Source of the DNA: JBDNDK01 sp046719185
GTDB taxonomy: Bacteria > Armatimonadota > UBA5829
Length of the DNA: 25,252 nt
Reading direction: 5' to 3'
Assembly (NCBI GenBank): GCA_046719185.1
Contig: JBDNDK010000017.1
Coordinates: 1-25,252 of the forward strand
Both the position numbers and the translations under genes were made by a program. Every line of letters begins with the position of its first letter. The first letter of the stretch is position 1. Positions 15,983 to 24,186 of the stretch are shown piece after piece. Under the pieces are notes generated by a model, which was not told where the DNA came from, did no database searches, and was given only the letters and a program-made list of their open reading frames with translations.

Positions 15983-18316
15983 ATGATAATTGCAGATATA
16001 ATTGTTATATTGATTGCCTTAATACTCATAATATCAATCCTAGGGTTTTTCTTTTATCCTCAAAAGAAGGCTGATAGAAAACCTACAGAAAATATTGATA
16101 CAAAACATTCTGATTTTATTATTGAAGGATTAGACTGCCCAAGCTGTATGATGAGTGTTGAAAGAATGCTAAAAAATACTGAAGGAATAGAACAAATATC
16201 CACAAACTTCAATACAAAATCAGCATCAATAGATTACAATCAAGATATCATTAATGATAATGTAATTATAGAAAAAATTGCATCATTGGGATTTACAGCA
16301 AAAAAATATATAGAAATAAATCAAGAAGTGTTAAATGACTTTGAAGATGAATCAGAATTATCAAAGCAAAAAATAAATTTAATTGAAGCAATAATTTTAA
16401 CCCTTCCTGTTTTTCTAATCTCAATGATAAAACATCCAATGCCTCCATCTATGGACATTTATGTTCTGCTTGTATTATCTGCAATAGTGCTTTTTTATAA
16501 TGGAAACAAAATCCTAAAAAGTGCATGGTCTGCATTAAAAAACAGATCTACAAATATGAATGTGTTAATTGCAATAGGCACAATATCAGCTTTTATATAT
16601 AGTTTAGTGGTAACACTTATTCCTGAAAGAATTAAAAATTTAGGAATAGAACCACATGTATATTATGAATCATCTGCAGTTATTATTGCTCTCATTTTAA
16701 CAGGTGGTTATCTTGAAGCAAAAGCAAGAAAAAATACATTTACTGCATTGAGAAAACTTATTGGATTACAGGCAAAATTTGCAAGAGTGTTGAAAGACAA
16801 TAAAGAGGTAGAAATAAATATTGATGAAGTAGCAGTAGGTGATATTTTAATAGTAAAGCCCGGTGAGAAAATACCAGTTGACGGAATATTGATTGAAGGC
16901 TTTTCATCTGTTGATGAATCAATGATAACAGGTGAGAGTGTACCAGTAGAAAAAGAAGTTGGATCAAATGTGCTAGGTGCCACAATCAATAAATCAGGTT
17001 CATTCAAAATGAGAGCTGAAAGAATTGGAGAAGATACATCTCTTGCAAAAGTGATTAAGATGGTAAGAAATGCACAACATATGAAACCACAAATCCAAAG
17101 AGCTGCTGATGTGGTAGCTTCCTATTTTGTTCCAATAGTTATTTGTATAGCAATAATTACTTTCACAATATGGTTTATTTTTGGCAAAGAAACAGGAATG
17201 TCATTAGCATTGGTTAATGCAGTATCAGTGCTTATTATTGCTTGTCCTTGTGCAATAGGTCTTGCCACACCGATGTCCATTTCTGTAGGAACAGGCAAAG
17301 GTGCTGAGCTTGGAATTCTGATAAAAGAATCTAAAGTTTTAGAAACAGCTGGTAAAATAGACACTATAATTCTTGATAAAACAGGAACCTTAACAACAGG
17401 CAAACCCACACTATCAGATATTATCAAATTAAATGATATCTCAGAAAATGAACTTCTAATGCTTGCTGCATCTGCAGAAAAAAGAAGTGAACACCCACTT
17501 GGTAATGCAATAGTAAAAGAAGCTGGTGATAAAAAAATAGAGCTTATGGAAGTGGAAAATTTCAATTCTATTACAGGTGGTGGGATAAGTGCAGAAGTAG
17601 ATAATAAAAAAATATTAATAGGCACACCATATTTTTTAAAAAAGCAAAATATAAATATTGAATCTGTTGAATCTCAAGTATTAGAGCTTTCTAAGCAAGG
17701 CAAAACAGTTGTAATTGTAACAGTTGATAATATACCATCTGGAATAATAGCGTTTAGAGATGAAATAAAACCAGAAGCAAAGACTGCTATAGAAAGACTA
17801 AAAGCACTAAGTCTTAATACTATTCTATTAACTGGAGACAATTCCGCTACAGCATCTGTAGTTTCAAATAAGCTTGGAATAGATAATTTTATAGCAGAAG
17901 TTTTACCTGAAGACAAAGCAAATATAATAAATAAGCTGCAGAGTGAAAATAAAATTGTAGCAATGGTTGGAGATGGTATAAATGATGCTCCTGCTCTCAC
18001 TCAATCAAATCTTGGCATAGCAATGGGCACAGGAACTGATATTGCAATAGAATCTTCTGATATCACATTGCTTGGTGGAGATTTGAATAAAATAGCAGAT
18101 TCAATAATCTTATCAAAAGCTACAATGAAAAATATAAAGCAAAATTTGTTCTTTTCTTTTGTATATAACACGCTGGGTATTCCTATCGCTGCTGGTGTGT
18201 TGTATCCTTCTTTAGGACTTCTTTTAAACCCGATGCTTGCATCTGTTGCAATGGTAGCAAGTGATTTTTGTGTTGTGTCAAATGCTTTAAGGCTTAGAAA
18301 ATTCAAGCCATACTAA
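15983..18316 (+). CDS. copA: Copper-type P1B ATPase
   Basis: The 777-residue inner-membrane pump has one heavy-metal-associated domain (about 43-108) with a Cys52-Pro-Ser-Cys55 metal site. The P-type landmarks are complete: TGES (316-319), the transmembrane CPC (421-423), the phosphorylated Asp465 in DKTGTLT, the HP pair of SEHPLG (504-505) and GDGIND (663-668). The YN pair before Pro in helix 7 (728-729) supports Cu+ specificity. Helix 8 has Met757, Ser760, Asp761 where Cu+ pumps usually have Met-x-x-Ser-Ser. An extra hydrophobic segment at residues 1-25 precedes the metal-binding domain, which is unusual for CopA. A GGAG ribosome binding site lies about 8 bases before ATG 15983. No CsoR-like regulator or chaperone gene is adjacent. 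Copper export is the likeliest role. Confidence 0.9.
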   Translation: MIIADIIVILIALILIISILGFFFYPQKKADRKPTENIDTKHSDFIIEGLDCPSCMMSVERMLKNTEGIEQISTNFNTKSASIDYNQDIINDNVIIEKIASLGFTAKKYIEINQEVLNDFEDESELSKQKINLIEAIILTLPVFLISMIKHPMPPSMDIYVLLVLSAIVLFYNGNKILKSAWSALKNRSTNMNVLIAIGTISAFIYSLVVTLIPERIKNLGIEPHVYYESSAVIIALILTGGYLEAKARKNTFTALRKLIGLQAKFARVLKDNKEVEINIDEVAVGDILIVKPGEKIPVDGILIEGFSSVDESMITGESVPVEKEVGSNVLGATINKSGSFKMRAERIGEDTSLAKVIKMVRNAQHMKPQIQRAADVVASYFVPIVICIAIITFTIWFIFGKETGMSLALVNAVSVLIIACPCAIGLATPMSISVGTGKGAELGILIKESKVLETAGKIDTIILDKTGTLTTGKPTLSDIIKLNDISENELLMLAASAEKRSEHPLGNAIVKEAGDKKIELMEVENFNSITGGGISAEVDNKKILIGTPYFLKKQNINIESVESQVLELSKQGKTVVIVTVDNIPSGIIAFRDEIKPEAKTAIERLKALSLNTILLTGDNSATASVVSNKLGIDNFIAEVLPEDKANIINKLQSENKIVAMVGDGINDAPALTQSNLGIAMGTGTDIAIESSDITLLGGDLNKIADSIILSKATMKNIKQNLFFSFVYNTLGIPIAAGVLYPSLGLLLNPMLASVAMVASDFCVVSNALRLRKFKPY

Positions 18317-18339
18317 CATGTTCATCTAATTTTATAATC

Positions 18340-18348
18340 TGTTATAAT
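18340..18348 (+). promoter_or_regulatory. Possible extended -10 promoter of prs
   Basis: TGTTATAAT fits an extended -10 (TGnTATAAT) about 80 bases before the prs start codon. No good -35 is present, and a second TATAAT lies just upstream at 18333-18338. Confidence 0.35.
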
Positions 18349-18427
18349 ATTCTCTGGGTTGAATATTATTGATCCTTTTATGGGGTTGGACAATAATTGC
18401 TGATAGCATCAGGGGGCACAAGATTAT

Positions 18428-19390
18428 ATGGATGACTTAAGACTTTTTTCAGGATCGGGCAACATGGAGCTTGCAGAAAAAGTTGCAAACAGACTAGGTG
18501 TAGCCGTTGGTCAAATGTCAACAAGAAGATTTTCCGACGGAGAAATACATCTGCAGATAGACCAAAGCGTGAGAGGTGATGATGTTTTTGTGATGCAATC
18601 AATGTCTGCACCTGTAAATGAACATCTAGTTGAGCTTTTGGTTGCAATTGATGCTCTAAGAAGGGCTAGTGCTAGAAGAATAAATGTTGTAATTCCATAC
18701 TATTGCTATTCCAGACAAGATAAAAAGGTTAAACCTAGAGAACCTGTGGCTGCAAAATTAGTTGCAAATCTTCTCACAACAGCAGGAGCAAGTAGAATAC
18801 TCAGTCTTGACCTTCATGCTGGACAAATTGTTGGATTTTTTGACATTCCTGTTGATCACCTTTATGCAGGACCAATAATTGCAAATCATTTAAAACAATG
18901 TAAAGGTCTAACAGATAATTGTGTTGTTGTATCTCCAGATGTTGGTGGTGTTCCCAGAGCAAGATCACTTGCAGAAATGCTGGGAACTAAGCTTGCTATA
19001 ATTGTAAAAAGAAGGCCTGAACCTAATAAAAGTGTTGTGATGGAAGTAATTGGAGATGTTGAAGGTAAAACTGCAATTATGATAGATGACCTAATTGACA
19101 CTGCAGGTTCGATGATAAATGGAGCTAAAGCTTTATTAGACTTAGGTGCAAAAGAAGTTTATTCTGCTTGTTCACATGGTGTATTATCCGGTGATGCTAT
19201 AGAAAGACTGCATGAATCTCCAATTAAAGAAATTTTTATTACAGATTCTATACCTATTCCTAAAGACAAAAAAAACAGCAAAATAACAGTTGTAAGTGTT
19301 TCTGATTTACTTGCAAGTGCAATTCAAAGAATCCACTCAGAGAGCAGTGTTAGTGGGCTCTTTAACGAAGCTTGGAATGGCCAAAAGTGA
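18428..19390 (+). CDS. prs: Ribose-phosphate pyrophosphokinase (PRPP synthetase)
   Basis: The 320-residue enzyme makes PRPP from ribose 5-phosphate and ATP for nucleotide, histidine and tryptophan synthesis. Family motifs appear in order: FSDGEIHLQI near the N-terminus, YSRQDKK (the ATP/flexible loop; usually YARQDRK), DLHAGQIVGFFDIPVDHL, and the PRPP-binding loop MIDDLIDTAGSM. The length is typical of class I enzymes. AGGGGGC just upstream is a strong ribosome binding site for ATG 18428. It heads a tight run with pth and an aminotransferase. The prs-pth pairing is a common bacterial arrangement. Confidence 0.96.
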   Translation: MDDLRLFSGSGNMELAEKVANRLGVAVGQMSTRRFSDGEIHLQIDQSVRGDDVFVMQSMSAPVNEHLVELLVAIDALRRASARRINVVIPYYCYSRQDKKVKPREPVAAKLVANLLTTAGASRILSLDLHAGQIVGFFDIPVDHLYAGPIIANHLKQCKGLTDNCVVVSPDVGGVPRARSLAEMLGTKLAIIVKRRPEPNKSVVMEVIGDVEGKTAIMIDDLIDTAGSMINGAKALLDLGAKEVYSACSHGVLSGDAIERLHESPIKEIFITDSIPIPKDKKNSKITVVSVSDLLASAIQRIHSESSVSGLFNEAWNGQK

Positions 19391-19953
19391 TAGTTATTGT
19401 TGGCCTTGGTAATCCTGGTTTAAGATATGCTCATACAAGACATAATGTGGGATTTGATGTAGTAGATATTTTTGCAAAGAGAAATAATGTAAAAATATCA
19501 TATAGACAATACAGATCATTAGTTGGCAGATTTAGGCATAATAATGAAGAAATAATGCTTGTAAAACCTCAAACATATATGAATGAGAGCGGAATGGCTG
19601 TTGGTGAAATTTTCAAAAGAAATCAACTATCTCCCGATAAACTTTTGATTGTTTATGATGATATGGATTTACCACTTGGTAAAATAAGAATAAAACCATC
19701 TGGTTCATCTGGTGGTCACAAAGGAATGAAGTCTATTATCCATCATATTGGAACACAAGACTTCCCCAGAATCAGAATAGGCATTGGAAAAGATAACAAT
19801 GTAATAGACCATGTTTTAAACAGATTCAACAAAAAAGAAAAGGCTATCATACAACCTACTATTCAAGCTGCAGCAGAATCAATTGAAATGATATTAGACA
19901 AAGGCTTAGATTTGGCTATGAACATATACAATAGATACGGAGAGGATCATTGA
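19387..19953 (+). CDS. pth: Peptidyl-tRNA hydrolase
   Basis: The enzyme releases peptides from tRNAs that drop off the ribosome. The catalytic residues fit E. coli Pth with an offset of one: Asn9 in VGLGNPG and His19 in TRHNVG. KPQTYMNESGMAV carries the next conserved Asn, and DDMDLPLGKIRI with GSSGGHKGMKSI follows. I prefer GTG 19387 as start because it gives the standard VIVIVGLGNPG beginning and overlaps the prs stop as GTGA, typical of translational coupling; an upstream in-frame TTG at 19372 would add five residues. The length of about 189 residues is normal. Confidence 0.94.
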   Translation: MIVIVGLGNPGLRYAHTRHNVGFDVVDIFAKRNNVKISYRQYRSLVGRFRHNNEEIMLVKPQTYMNESGMAVGEIFKRNQLSPDKLLIVYDDMDLPLGKIRIKPSGSSGGHKGMKSIIHHIGTQDFPRIRIGIGKDNNVIDHVLNRFNKKEKAIIQPTIQAAAESIEMILDKGLDLAMNIYNRYGEDH

Positions 19954-21125
19954 GCAAATCTTTTTTAAGCAGTAGGTGCACTAGTTTCACTGAGTCAGTG
20001 ATTAGAGAAATGACAAGAAGAATTGCTGAAAAAGGTGGTGTGAATCTAGCTCAGGGTTTTCCAGATTTCAATCCTCCAGAAGAAATAGTAGAAGCTGCAG
20101 TTAAAGCAATATGTGATGGATATAATCAATACTCCGTTACTTGGGGCTCACCAAGGTTAAGAAATGCTATAAGCGAAAAAGTGAAATGGTTCAATGGCAT
20201 TTCAGCTCATCCTGATAAAAATATTACTGTCTGTTGTGGTGCAACAGAGGCAATGATGAGTACAATGCTTGCTGTGATTGATCCCGGAGATGAAGTTATT
20301 ATATTTGAACCATATTATGAAAATTATGGTCCTGATGCAATAGTATCTGGTGCTGTGCCAATTTATGTACAGTTAAAAGAACCTGATTTTTCATTTGACC
20401 AAATAGAACTTGAAAAAGCATTTTCTGATAAAACAAAAGCAATTATTATTAACACTCCCCATAATCCATCTGGGAAAGTATTCTCAAAAGAAGAATTAGA
20501 ATTCATTGCCAAACTTTGTGTTAAGTATGATGTGTTAGTCATTACAGATGAGATATATGAACATATTATTTATGATGGAAAAAGCCATATCTCACCTGCT
20601 GTTATAAATGGTCTTGAAGAAAGAACAGTCACAATAAGCGGAATGAGTAAAACCTATTCTGCTACAGGTTGGAGAATAGGTTGGACTATTGCACCTGAAT
20701 ATATATCAAATGCAATAAGAAAAGCACATGATTTTCTGACTGTTGGAGCACCAGCACCTTTGCAGGAAGCAGGAGTGACAGCATTAAATCTTCCTATTGA
20801 ATATTACACAAATCTAAAAGATTTCTATCAGCATAAAAGGGATTTTTTAATCCCAGAACTGATTTCTGCTGGTTTTAATCCATATACTCCAAAAGGTGCA
20901 TATTATGTAATGTGTGGCACTGAAAGTTTTGGAGCAACAAATAGTTTTGATTTTTCTATAAAACTAATTGAAAAAATAGGGCTTGCTACAGTTCCCGGCA
21001 GCAGTTTCTATTCCACACCAGAAAAAGACAAAGGCAAAATAAGATTTGCTTTCTGCAAAACCGAAGCAACTTTAATAAAAGCTATTGAAAAACTGCAATC
21101 TTTAAAAGAAATTAGTTTAGATTAA
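19950..21125 (+). CDS. Class I/II pyridoxal-phosphate aminotransferase
   Basis: The 391-residue protein is a fold-type I aminotransferase. NLAQGFPDF near the N-terminus is typical of the kynurenine/methionine/aspartate aminotransferase branch. NTPHNPSGK (168-176) and Asp200 in VITDEIY contact the cofactor, and Lys234 in SGMSKTYSATGWRIGW is the Schiff-base lysine. The preferred amino acid cannot be read from the sequence. The start is TTG 19950, overlapping the pth stop as TTGA, with GGAGAGG just upstream; the next ATG is inside the conserved part. It sits third in the prs-pth run, which is unexpected company for a housekeeping pair. No terminator follows directly. Confidence 0.9.
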   Translation: MSKSFLSSRCTSFTESVIREMTRRIAEKGGVNLAQGFPDFNPPEEIVEAAVKAICDGYNQYSVTWGSPRLRNAISEKVKWFNGISAHPDKNITVCCGATEAMMSTMLAVIDPGDEVIIFEPYYENYGPDAIVSGAVPIYVQLKEPDFSFDQIELEKAFSDKTKAIIINTPHNPSGKVFSKEELEFIAKLCVKYDVLVITDEIYEHIIYDGKSHISPAVINGLEERTVTISGMSKTYSATGWRIGWTIAPEYISNAIRKAHDFLTVGAPAPLQEAGVTALNLPIEYYTNLKDFYQHKRDFLIPELISAGFNPYTPKGAYYVMCGTESFGATNSFDFSIKLIEKIGLATVPGSSFYSTPEKDKGKIRFAFCKTEATLIKAIEKLQSLKEISLD

Positions 21126-21232
21126 AATTGCAGGTATTTTGCATCTATTCACAAATATAAATTTATTAATGAATAATCTATAGATCTAAAGGGTATTGAT
21201 AAATAATAAAAACGATATTTTGGAGAATAGAT

Positions 21233-21703
21233 GTGTTTGTTTTAGAAAGCCCTCTTATAACAGAAGGTCAATTAATTCCAATAAAATACACTTGTGAAGG
21301 TGAAGATATTTCACCACAATTACATTGGTCAAATCCTCCAGATAATACAAAGAGTTTTGCTATAGTATGCAGAGATCCTGATTCAATGTATGGAGTATTC
21401 ACTCATTGGGTGATATACAATATCCCAAATAACTTCTCTTTAATAGATGAAAATATTGAAAAAGTAGAAATTCTTGAAAATGGTATAACTCAAGGATTAA
21501 ATGATTTTGGAAAAATAGGTTATGGTGGACCATGTCCCAAGAAAGGTACACACAGATATATATTTACAATATATGCTCTTGATATAGAACCAACAATAAA
21601 ACCCGGACTCAATTATGATGAATTTATGGAACACATAAAAGCACACATATTGGATAAAGCAAACTTAATGGGTAGATATTGCAGAGTAAACAATACAGAA
21701 TGA
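21233..21703 (+). CDS. YbhB/YbcL-type PEBP family protein
   Basis: The 156-residue protein belongs to the phosphatidylethanolamine-binding protein (Raf kinase inhibitor-like) family. The ligand-pocket motifs are present: DPDSMYGVFTHWVIYNIP (the DPDxP and HW region) and YGGPCPKKGTHRYIFTIYAL. There is no signal peptide, so it should be cytoplasmic. The bacterial function of the family is poorly defined. The start is GTG 21233, with GGAG at 21222-21225; an overlapping ATG at 21231 is in a different frame. It is separated from the aminotransferase by 107 bases in which I see nothing notable, and ends at a strong terminator. Confidence 0.9.
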   Translation: MFVLESPLITEGQLIPIKYTCEGEDISPQLHWSNPPDNTKSFAIVCRDPDSMYGVFTHWVIYNIPNNFSLIDENIEKVEILENGITQGLNDFGKIGYGGPCPKKGTHRYIFTIYALDIEPTIKPGLNYDEFMEHIKAHILDKANLMGRYCRVNNTE

Positions 21704-21730
21704 TGTATTATGGATAATTTTTATTATTAA

Positions 21731-21766
21731 CCAAAGTTGGCAGATAATCTGCCAGCTTTGGTTTTT
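21731..21766 (+). terminator. Intrinsic terminator of the PEBP gene
   Basis: CCAAAGTTGGCAGA (21731-21744) pairs with TCTGCCAGCTTTGG (21748-21761), 14 bp with one G-U pair and a 3-base loop, followed by five T residues. Confidence 0.9.
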
Positions 21767-21769
21767 GGG

Positions 21770-22649
21770 TTATTGGTTAAATGTATTGAAATCAGATGAT
21801 TTTCTTACATATAGTTTTCTGGAGTAAACACCCTCAGTTTCTTTTAGCTCAAGTGAGCTAATCCCAATTGCTCCAATTGTAGGCATTTCTACTCCATCTG
21901 GTAGAATAACTTTTACATCAATATCTGTTCCACCATTTCCATCGTCAACTGAATAACCATCATTTAGAATAAAGAAATTGCCAGAAATTTATTCACTGTT
22001 TCAACTGTTATAAAAGTAAGCTAATATAAAACAAGCCCATTTCTACTATCTGACCATACAATTCCAAAATTAAACCCATAAAAAGTATTGTCAAAGTCAG
22101 ATTGTTCTAGTGGAAAAAGTAAAACAATCTTTCTGTGCCAACACTTGCAGAAGAAGTGAATTTAACACCAAATATATCTGAATTATTAACAGCAAGATGT
22201 GTCCAAACAACTAAAGAACTTTTTGAAAAACCTGACACACCTATTCTTTGCTGGGCTTGTGCTTCTAACTCTCCAAGCAACAGAAAATTACTTCCATTCC
22301 AAAAAACTTCAGAATGGATTTGCTATTTACCGATTGAAGCCCATTTTGTGTGGAAATAAGAAAAGATTCTGTTGTGCTTGTGATGGGGCTACCTGTGCTG
22401 TTTACAAACATCCCATATATATCATAAGTCCCACTTCTGTTATCCTGCCATACAACAAGATATTTGTTATCACCTTGTGCAATGGCTGGATATTCCTGAA
22501 TACCCGGACTAGGAATATAAACACTACCAATATTTTTTTCAGCAACTACTTTAAGTGAAAAACAACACCTAGCTGAAAACAATAAAAATAACATAAATGC
22601 TGCTAGTAAAATTAAATATGTTTTTCTAAACTTACTTCAATTGAATCAT
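21770..22649 (-). pseudogene. Decayed secreted protein with LVVW-type repeats
   Basis: The remains of one minus-strand gene can be followed across several frames. ATG 22649-22647 has a good GAGGTG ribosome binding site six bases upstream. After five codons an extra T at 22634 shifts the frame into a clear signal peptide (KFRKTYLILLAAFMLFLLF). One repeat follows: KYLVVWQDNRSGTYDIYGMF. A second shift near 22300 leads to a similar unit, SSLVVWTHLAVNNSDIFGVK, which ends at a TAG near 22110. Another frame then gives FGIVWSDSRNGLVLY. An intact C-terminal stretch of about 60 residues, starting near DGYSVDDGNGGTDIDVKVIL, runs to TAA at 21770-21772. Such repeats are common in surface or secreted proteins of unknown function. 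At least three frameshifts or stops make a working product unlikely. Only the 5' third (22265-22594) still forms a sizeable open frame. Confidence 0.75.
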
Positions 22650-22726
22650 AATATGCACCTCAAAAACTGTATTTTCTTAATACTTGCTGAAATAAACAAG
22701 AAACATTTTGAATTAATTGGCTAGTT

Positions 22727-22741
22727 TGGCACGCTTCTTGC
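22727..22741 (+). promoter_or_regulatory. Sigma-54 (RpoN) promoter of the PEP-CTERM gene
   Basis: TGGCAC (22727-22732) and TTGC (22738-22741) match the -24/-12 consensus TGGCAC-N5-TTGC, with the invariant GG and GC exactly 12 bases apart. The predicted start of transcription is near 22753, about 167 bases before the PEP-CTERM start codon. Sigma-54 promoters upstream of PEP-CTERM genes are known in other bacteria with the PrsK/PrsR system; no such regulator is in this window. Confidence 0.7.
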
Positions 22742-22752
22742 GTAGTAATATT

Positions 22753-22775
22753 CGACTGATCTCGATTTACAGTCG
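22753..22775 (+). other. Hairpin at the 5' end of the PEP-CTERM transcript
   Basis: CGACTG (22753-22758) pairs with CAGTCG (22770-22775) around an 11-base loop, starting almost at the predicted sigma-54 transcription start. It may protect the mRNA end. It is short, so the call is tentative. Confidence 0.4.
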
Positions 22776-22919
22776 GATACTAATAAAAGGAATTTATACA
22801 TCAGAAAGCCCACATAAGAGCAAGATCTAATTTGAAATAAAAATAGAACCCATATTCAGCCAAAAAAGCTAAATCTAGAGTATGTATTACTACCTAATTT
22901 TGAAAGGAGCAGAATAAAA

Positions 22920-23420
22920 ATGAAAACAATCAAATTATTACTTTTGGTTACAGTATCAATATTTTTAATTACATATGTAGCATCTGCAGAAGAACCTTGG
23001 TTTACTATGACAGGTAAAGAAATAGCTCCAAATCTATGGGATTTTACTCTTACCAACAATATGCCTAATACACCAGAAAATGTAGGAATAATATCAGGAA
23101 TTGATCTTTACTGGACCGGTGGACCTCTTGTATATACAGTTCAAAATACACCTGCAGATTGGGTAAATGCTAATTATATTCCTGGTGTTGTTTCATTTGA
23201 TTCGCTAGAGACTTCACCATTGCCCGGTAGTTCATTATCTGGATTCATAATTGAATTTGGTAATGGAACAGGGCCTGCAGACGGTTTTACAGTTTATGAT
23301 TCATCAAATTGAATTCTATTTGATAGTGAAATCTCACTCACTCCTGAACCTGGAACCATTGCTGCAATTGCAATGGGATTAGTAGGTAGCGGACTTCTTG
23401 CAAAAAGAAGAAAAAGCTAA
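22920..23420 (+). pseudogene. PEP-CTERM sorting-domain protein interrupted by an in-frame TGA
   Basis: The N-terminal frame (22920-23312, 130 residues) has a signal peptide of about 22 residues ending at VASA. A beta-rich domain follows, typical of PEP-CTERM proteins, with tryptophans, WTGGPL and LPGSSLSGFIIEF. It stops at TGA 23310-23312. The same frame then runs on for 35 codons to TAA 23418-23420 and encodes a complete PEP-CTERM tail: TPEPGTIAAIAMGLVGSG, a hydrophobic helix and the basic end AKRRKS. This tail is the signal recognised by an exosortase. As read, the product would be secreted but lose its sorting signal. TGG to TGA is a possible lesion. GAAAGGAG about 10 bases before ATG 22920 is a strong ribosome binding site. 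The gene has its own sigma-54 promoter and terminator. Confidence 0.75.
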
Positions 23421-23446
23421 CCTAATAAATAATATTAACCAAATCT

Positions 23447-23481
23447 GGCTGGGGGATTATATCTCCCGGCCTTTTGCTTTT
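23447..23481 (+). terminator. Intrinsic terminator of the PEP-CTERM gene
   Basis: GGCTGGGGGA (23447-23456) pairs with TCTCCCGGCC (23462-23471), including two wobble pairs, around a 5-base loop. TTTTGCTTTT follows. Its survival behind the restored PEP-CTERM frame supports that frame as the original gene end. Confidence 0.85.
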
Positions 23482-23583
23482 CGAATCCACCAGTATTTCA
23501 TTCTCCAGCCTAATATTTCTGAACGCTATTTAATTGTTGACTGAAAAGTTATATCCCTCCAGCATAAATTGATATTATAAATA

Positions 23584-24138
23584 CTATTTATTCTCCTTCT
23601 TATCAGGCATATCTTTTATTGGAATACCTTTTGGAGGCTTGAATTTATCATCACTGATTTTTGCACAAGCATCATATTTTTCATATGTAACAGTGATATT
23701 ATTTTCAGATTTTACTGCTTCCATTAACATCTTCACAGGCTTCAAATTTTTAGTATCAACCCAAAGTTTACATTTCCAACCACTCTCAGACTCATCATAT
23801 TTATAAATAGTGCATTTTTTCTTATCTACAGTTTCTTCACCAACTTTATTAGCTTTCATTGTTTGAAGAAACACATTTACATCACCTATAGGACCAGGCA
23901 ACAATATTAAATGATTACCTCTATTGCTTCCTTTGGGATATTTTGCAATAAATCTTTGCTTTGGATGGATCATAAAAACACCATCATTATTCTTTATCAA
24001 ATTAATTTTTAATCCTGCAGAATCGGTTAGCCAATTGAAATGTGAGTCTTTCATATACATTTCTCTAGTGCCCATGTCACCCAAAGATGATTTTAGATTT
24101 ACTTTGTAATATGTGCCATCACAACTAGAAGCAAACAA
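23584..24138 (-). CDS. LolA/DUF4412-like secreted protein, N-terminus damaged
   Basis: The 184-residue frame starts at a TTG inside what looks like a signal peptide. The region has beta-rich periplasmic character. The pattern of HPKQRFIAKYP, WVDTKNLKPVKM, and the ending FKPPKGIPIKDMP resembles LolA-fold or DUF4412 proteins that bind lipids or hydrophobic ligands; this is inferred from pattern, not firmly recognised. The same frame continues upstream for 16 more codons to 24186, encoding the hydrophobic SSAFIVFILLILCSSLFASS before the cysteine, but contains no start codon and hits a stop at 24187-24189. The true beginning therefore seems lost or shifted. Cys in FASSC could be a lipid-modified residue. 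No ribosome binding site is evident. It may be a pseudogene. Confidence 0.5.
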   Translation of the reverse strand: MFASSCDGTYYKVNLKSSLGDMGTREMYMKDSHFNWLTDSAGLKINLIKNNDGVFMIHPKQRFIAKYPKGSNRGNHLILLPGPIGDVNVFLQTMKANKVGEETVDKKKCTIYKYDESESGWKCKLWVDTKNLKPVKMLMEAVKSENNITVTYEKYDACAKISDDKFKPPKGIPIKDMPDKKENK

Positions 24139-24186
24139 GCTGGAACATAAAATTAAGAGTATAAAAACTATAAATGCAGAACTTAA

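Noticed and set aside
21738..21752. Sigma-54-like TGGC and TGC elements with 12-base spacing
   Set aside because: They lie inside the perfect terminator stem of the PEBP gene, the -12 element reads CTGC rather than TTGC, and only pseudogene remnants lie downstream.
8247..23312. Reassigned genetic code, since a TAG and a TGA interrupt genes in frame
   Set aside because: Intact genes end with TAG (exchanger, DUF6785 gene, the latter followed at once by TAA), with TGA (prs, pth, PEBP) and with TAA, so all three act as stops; the interrupted genes are accessory and lie near other decayed genes.
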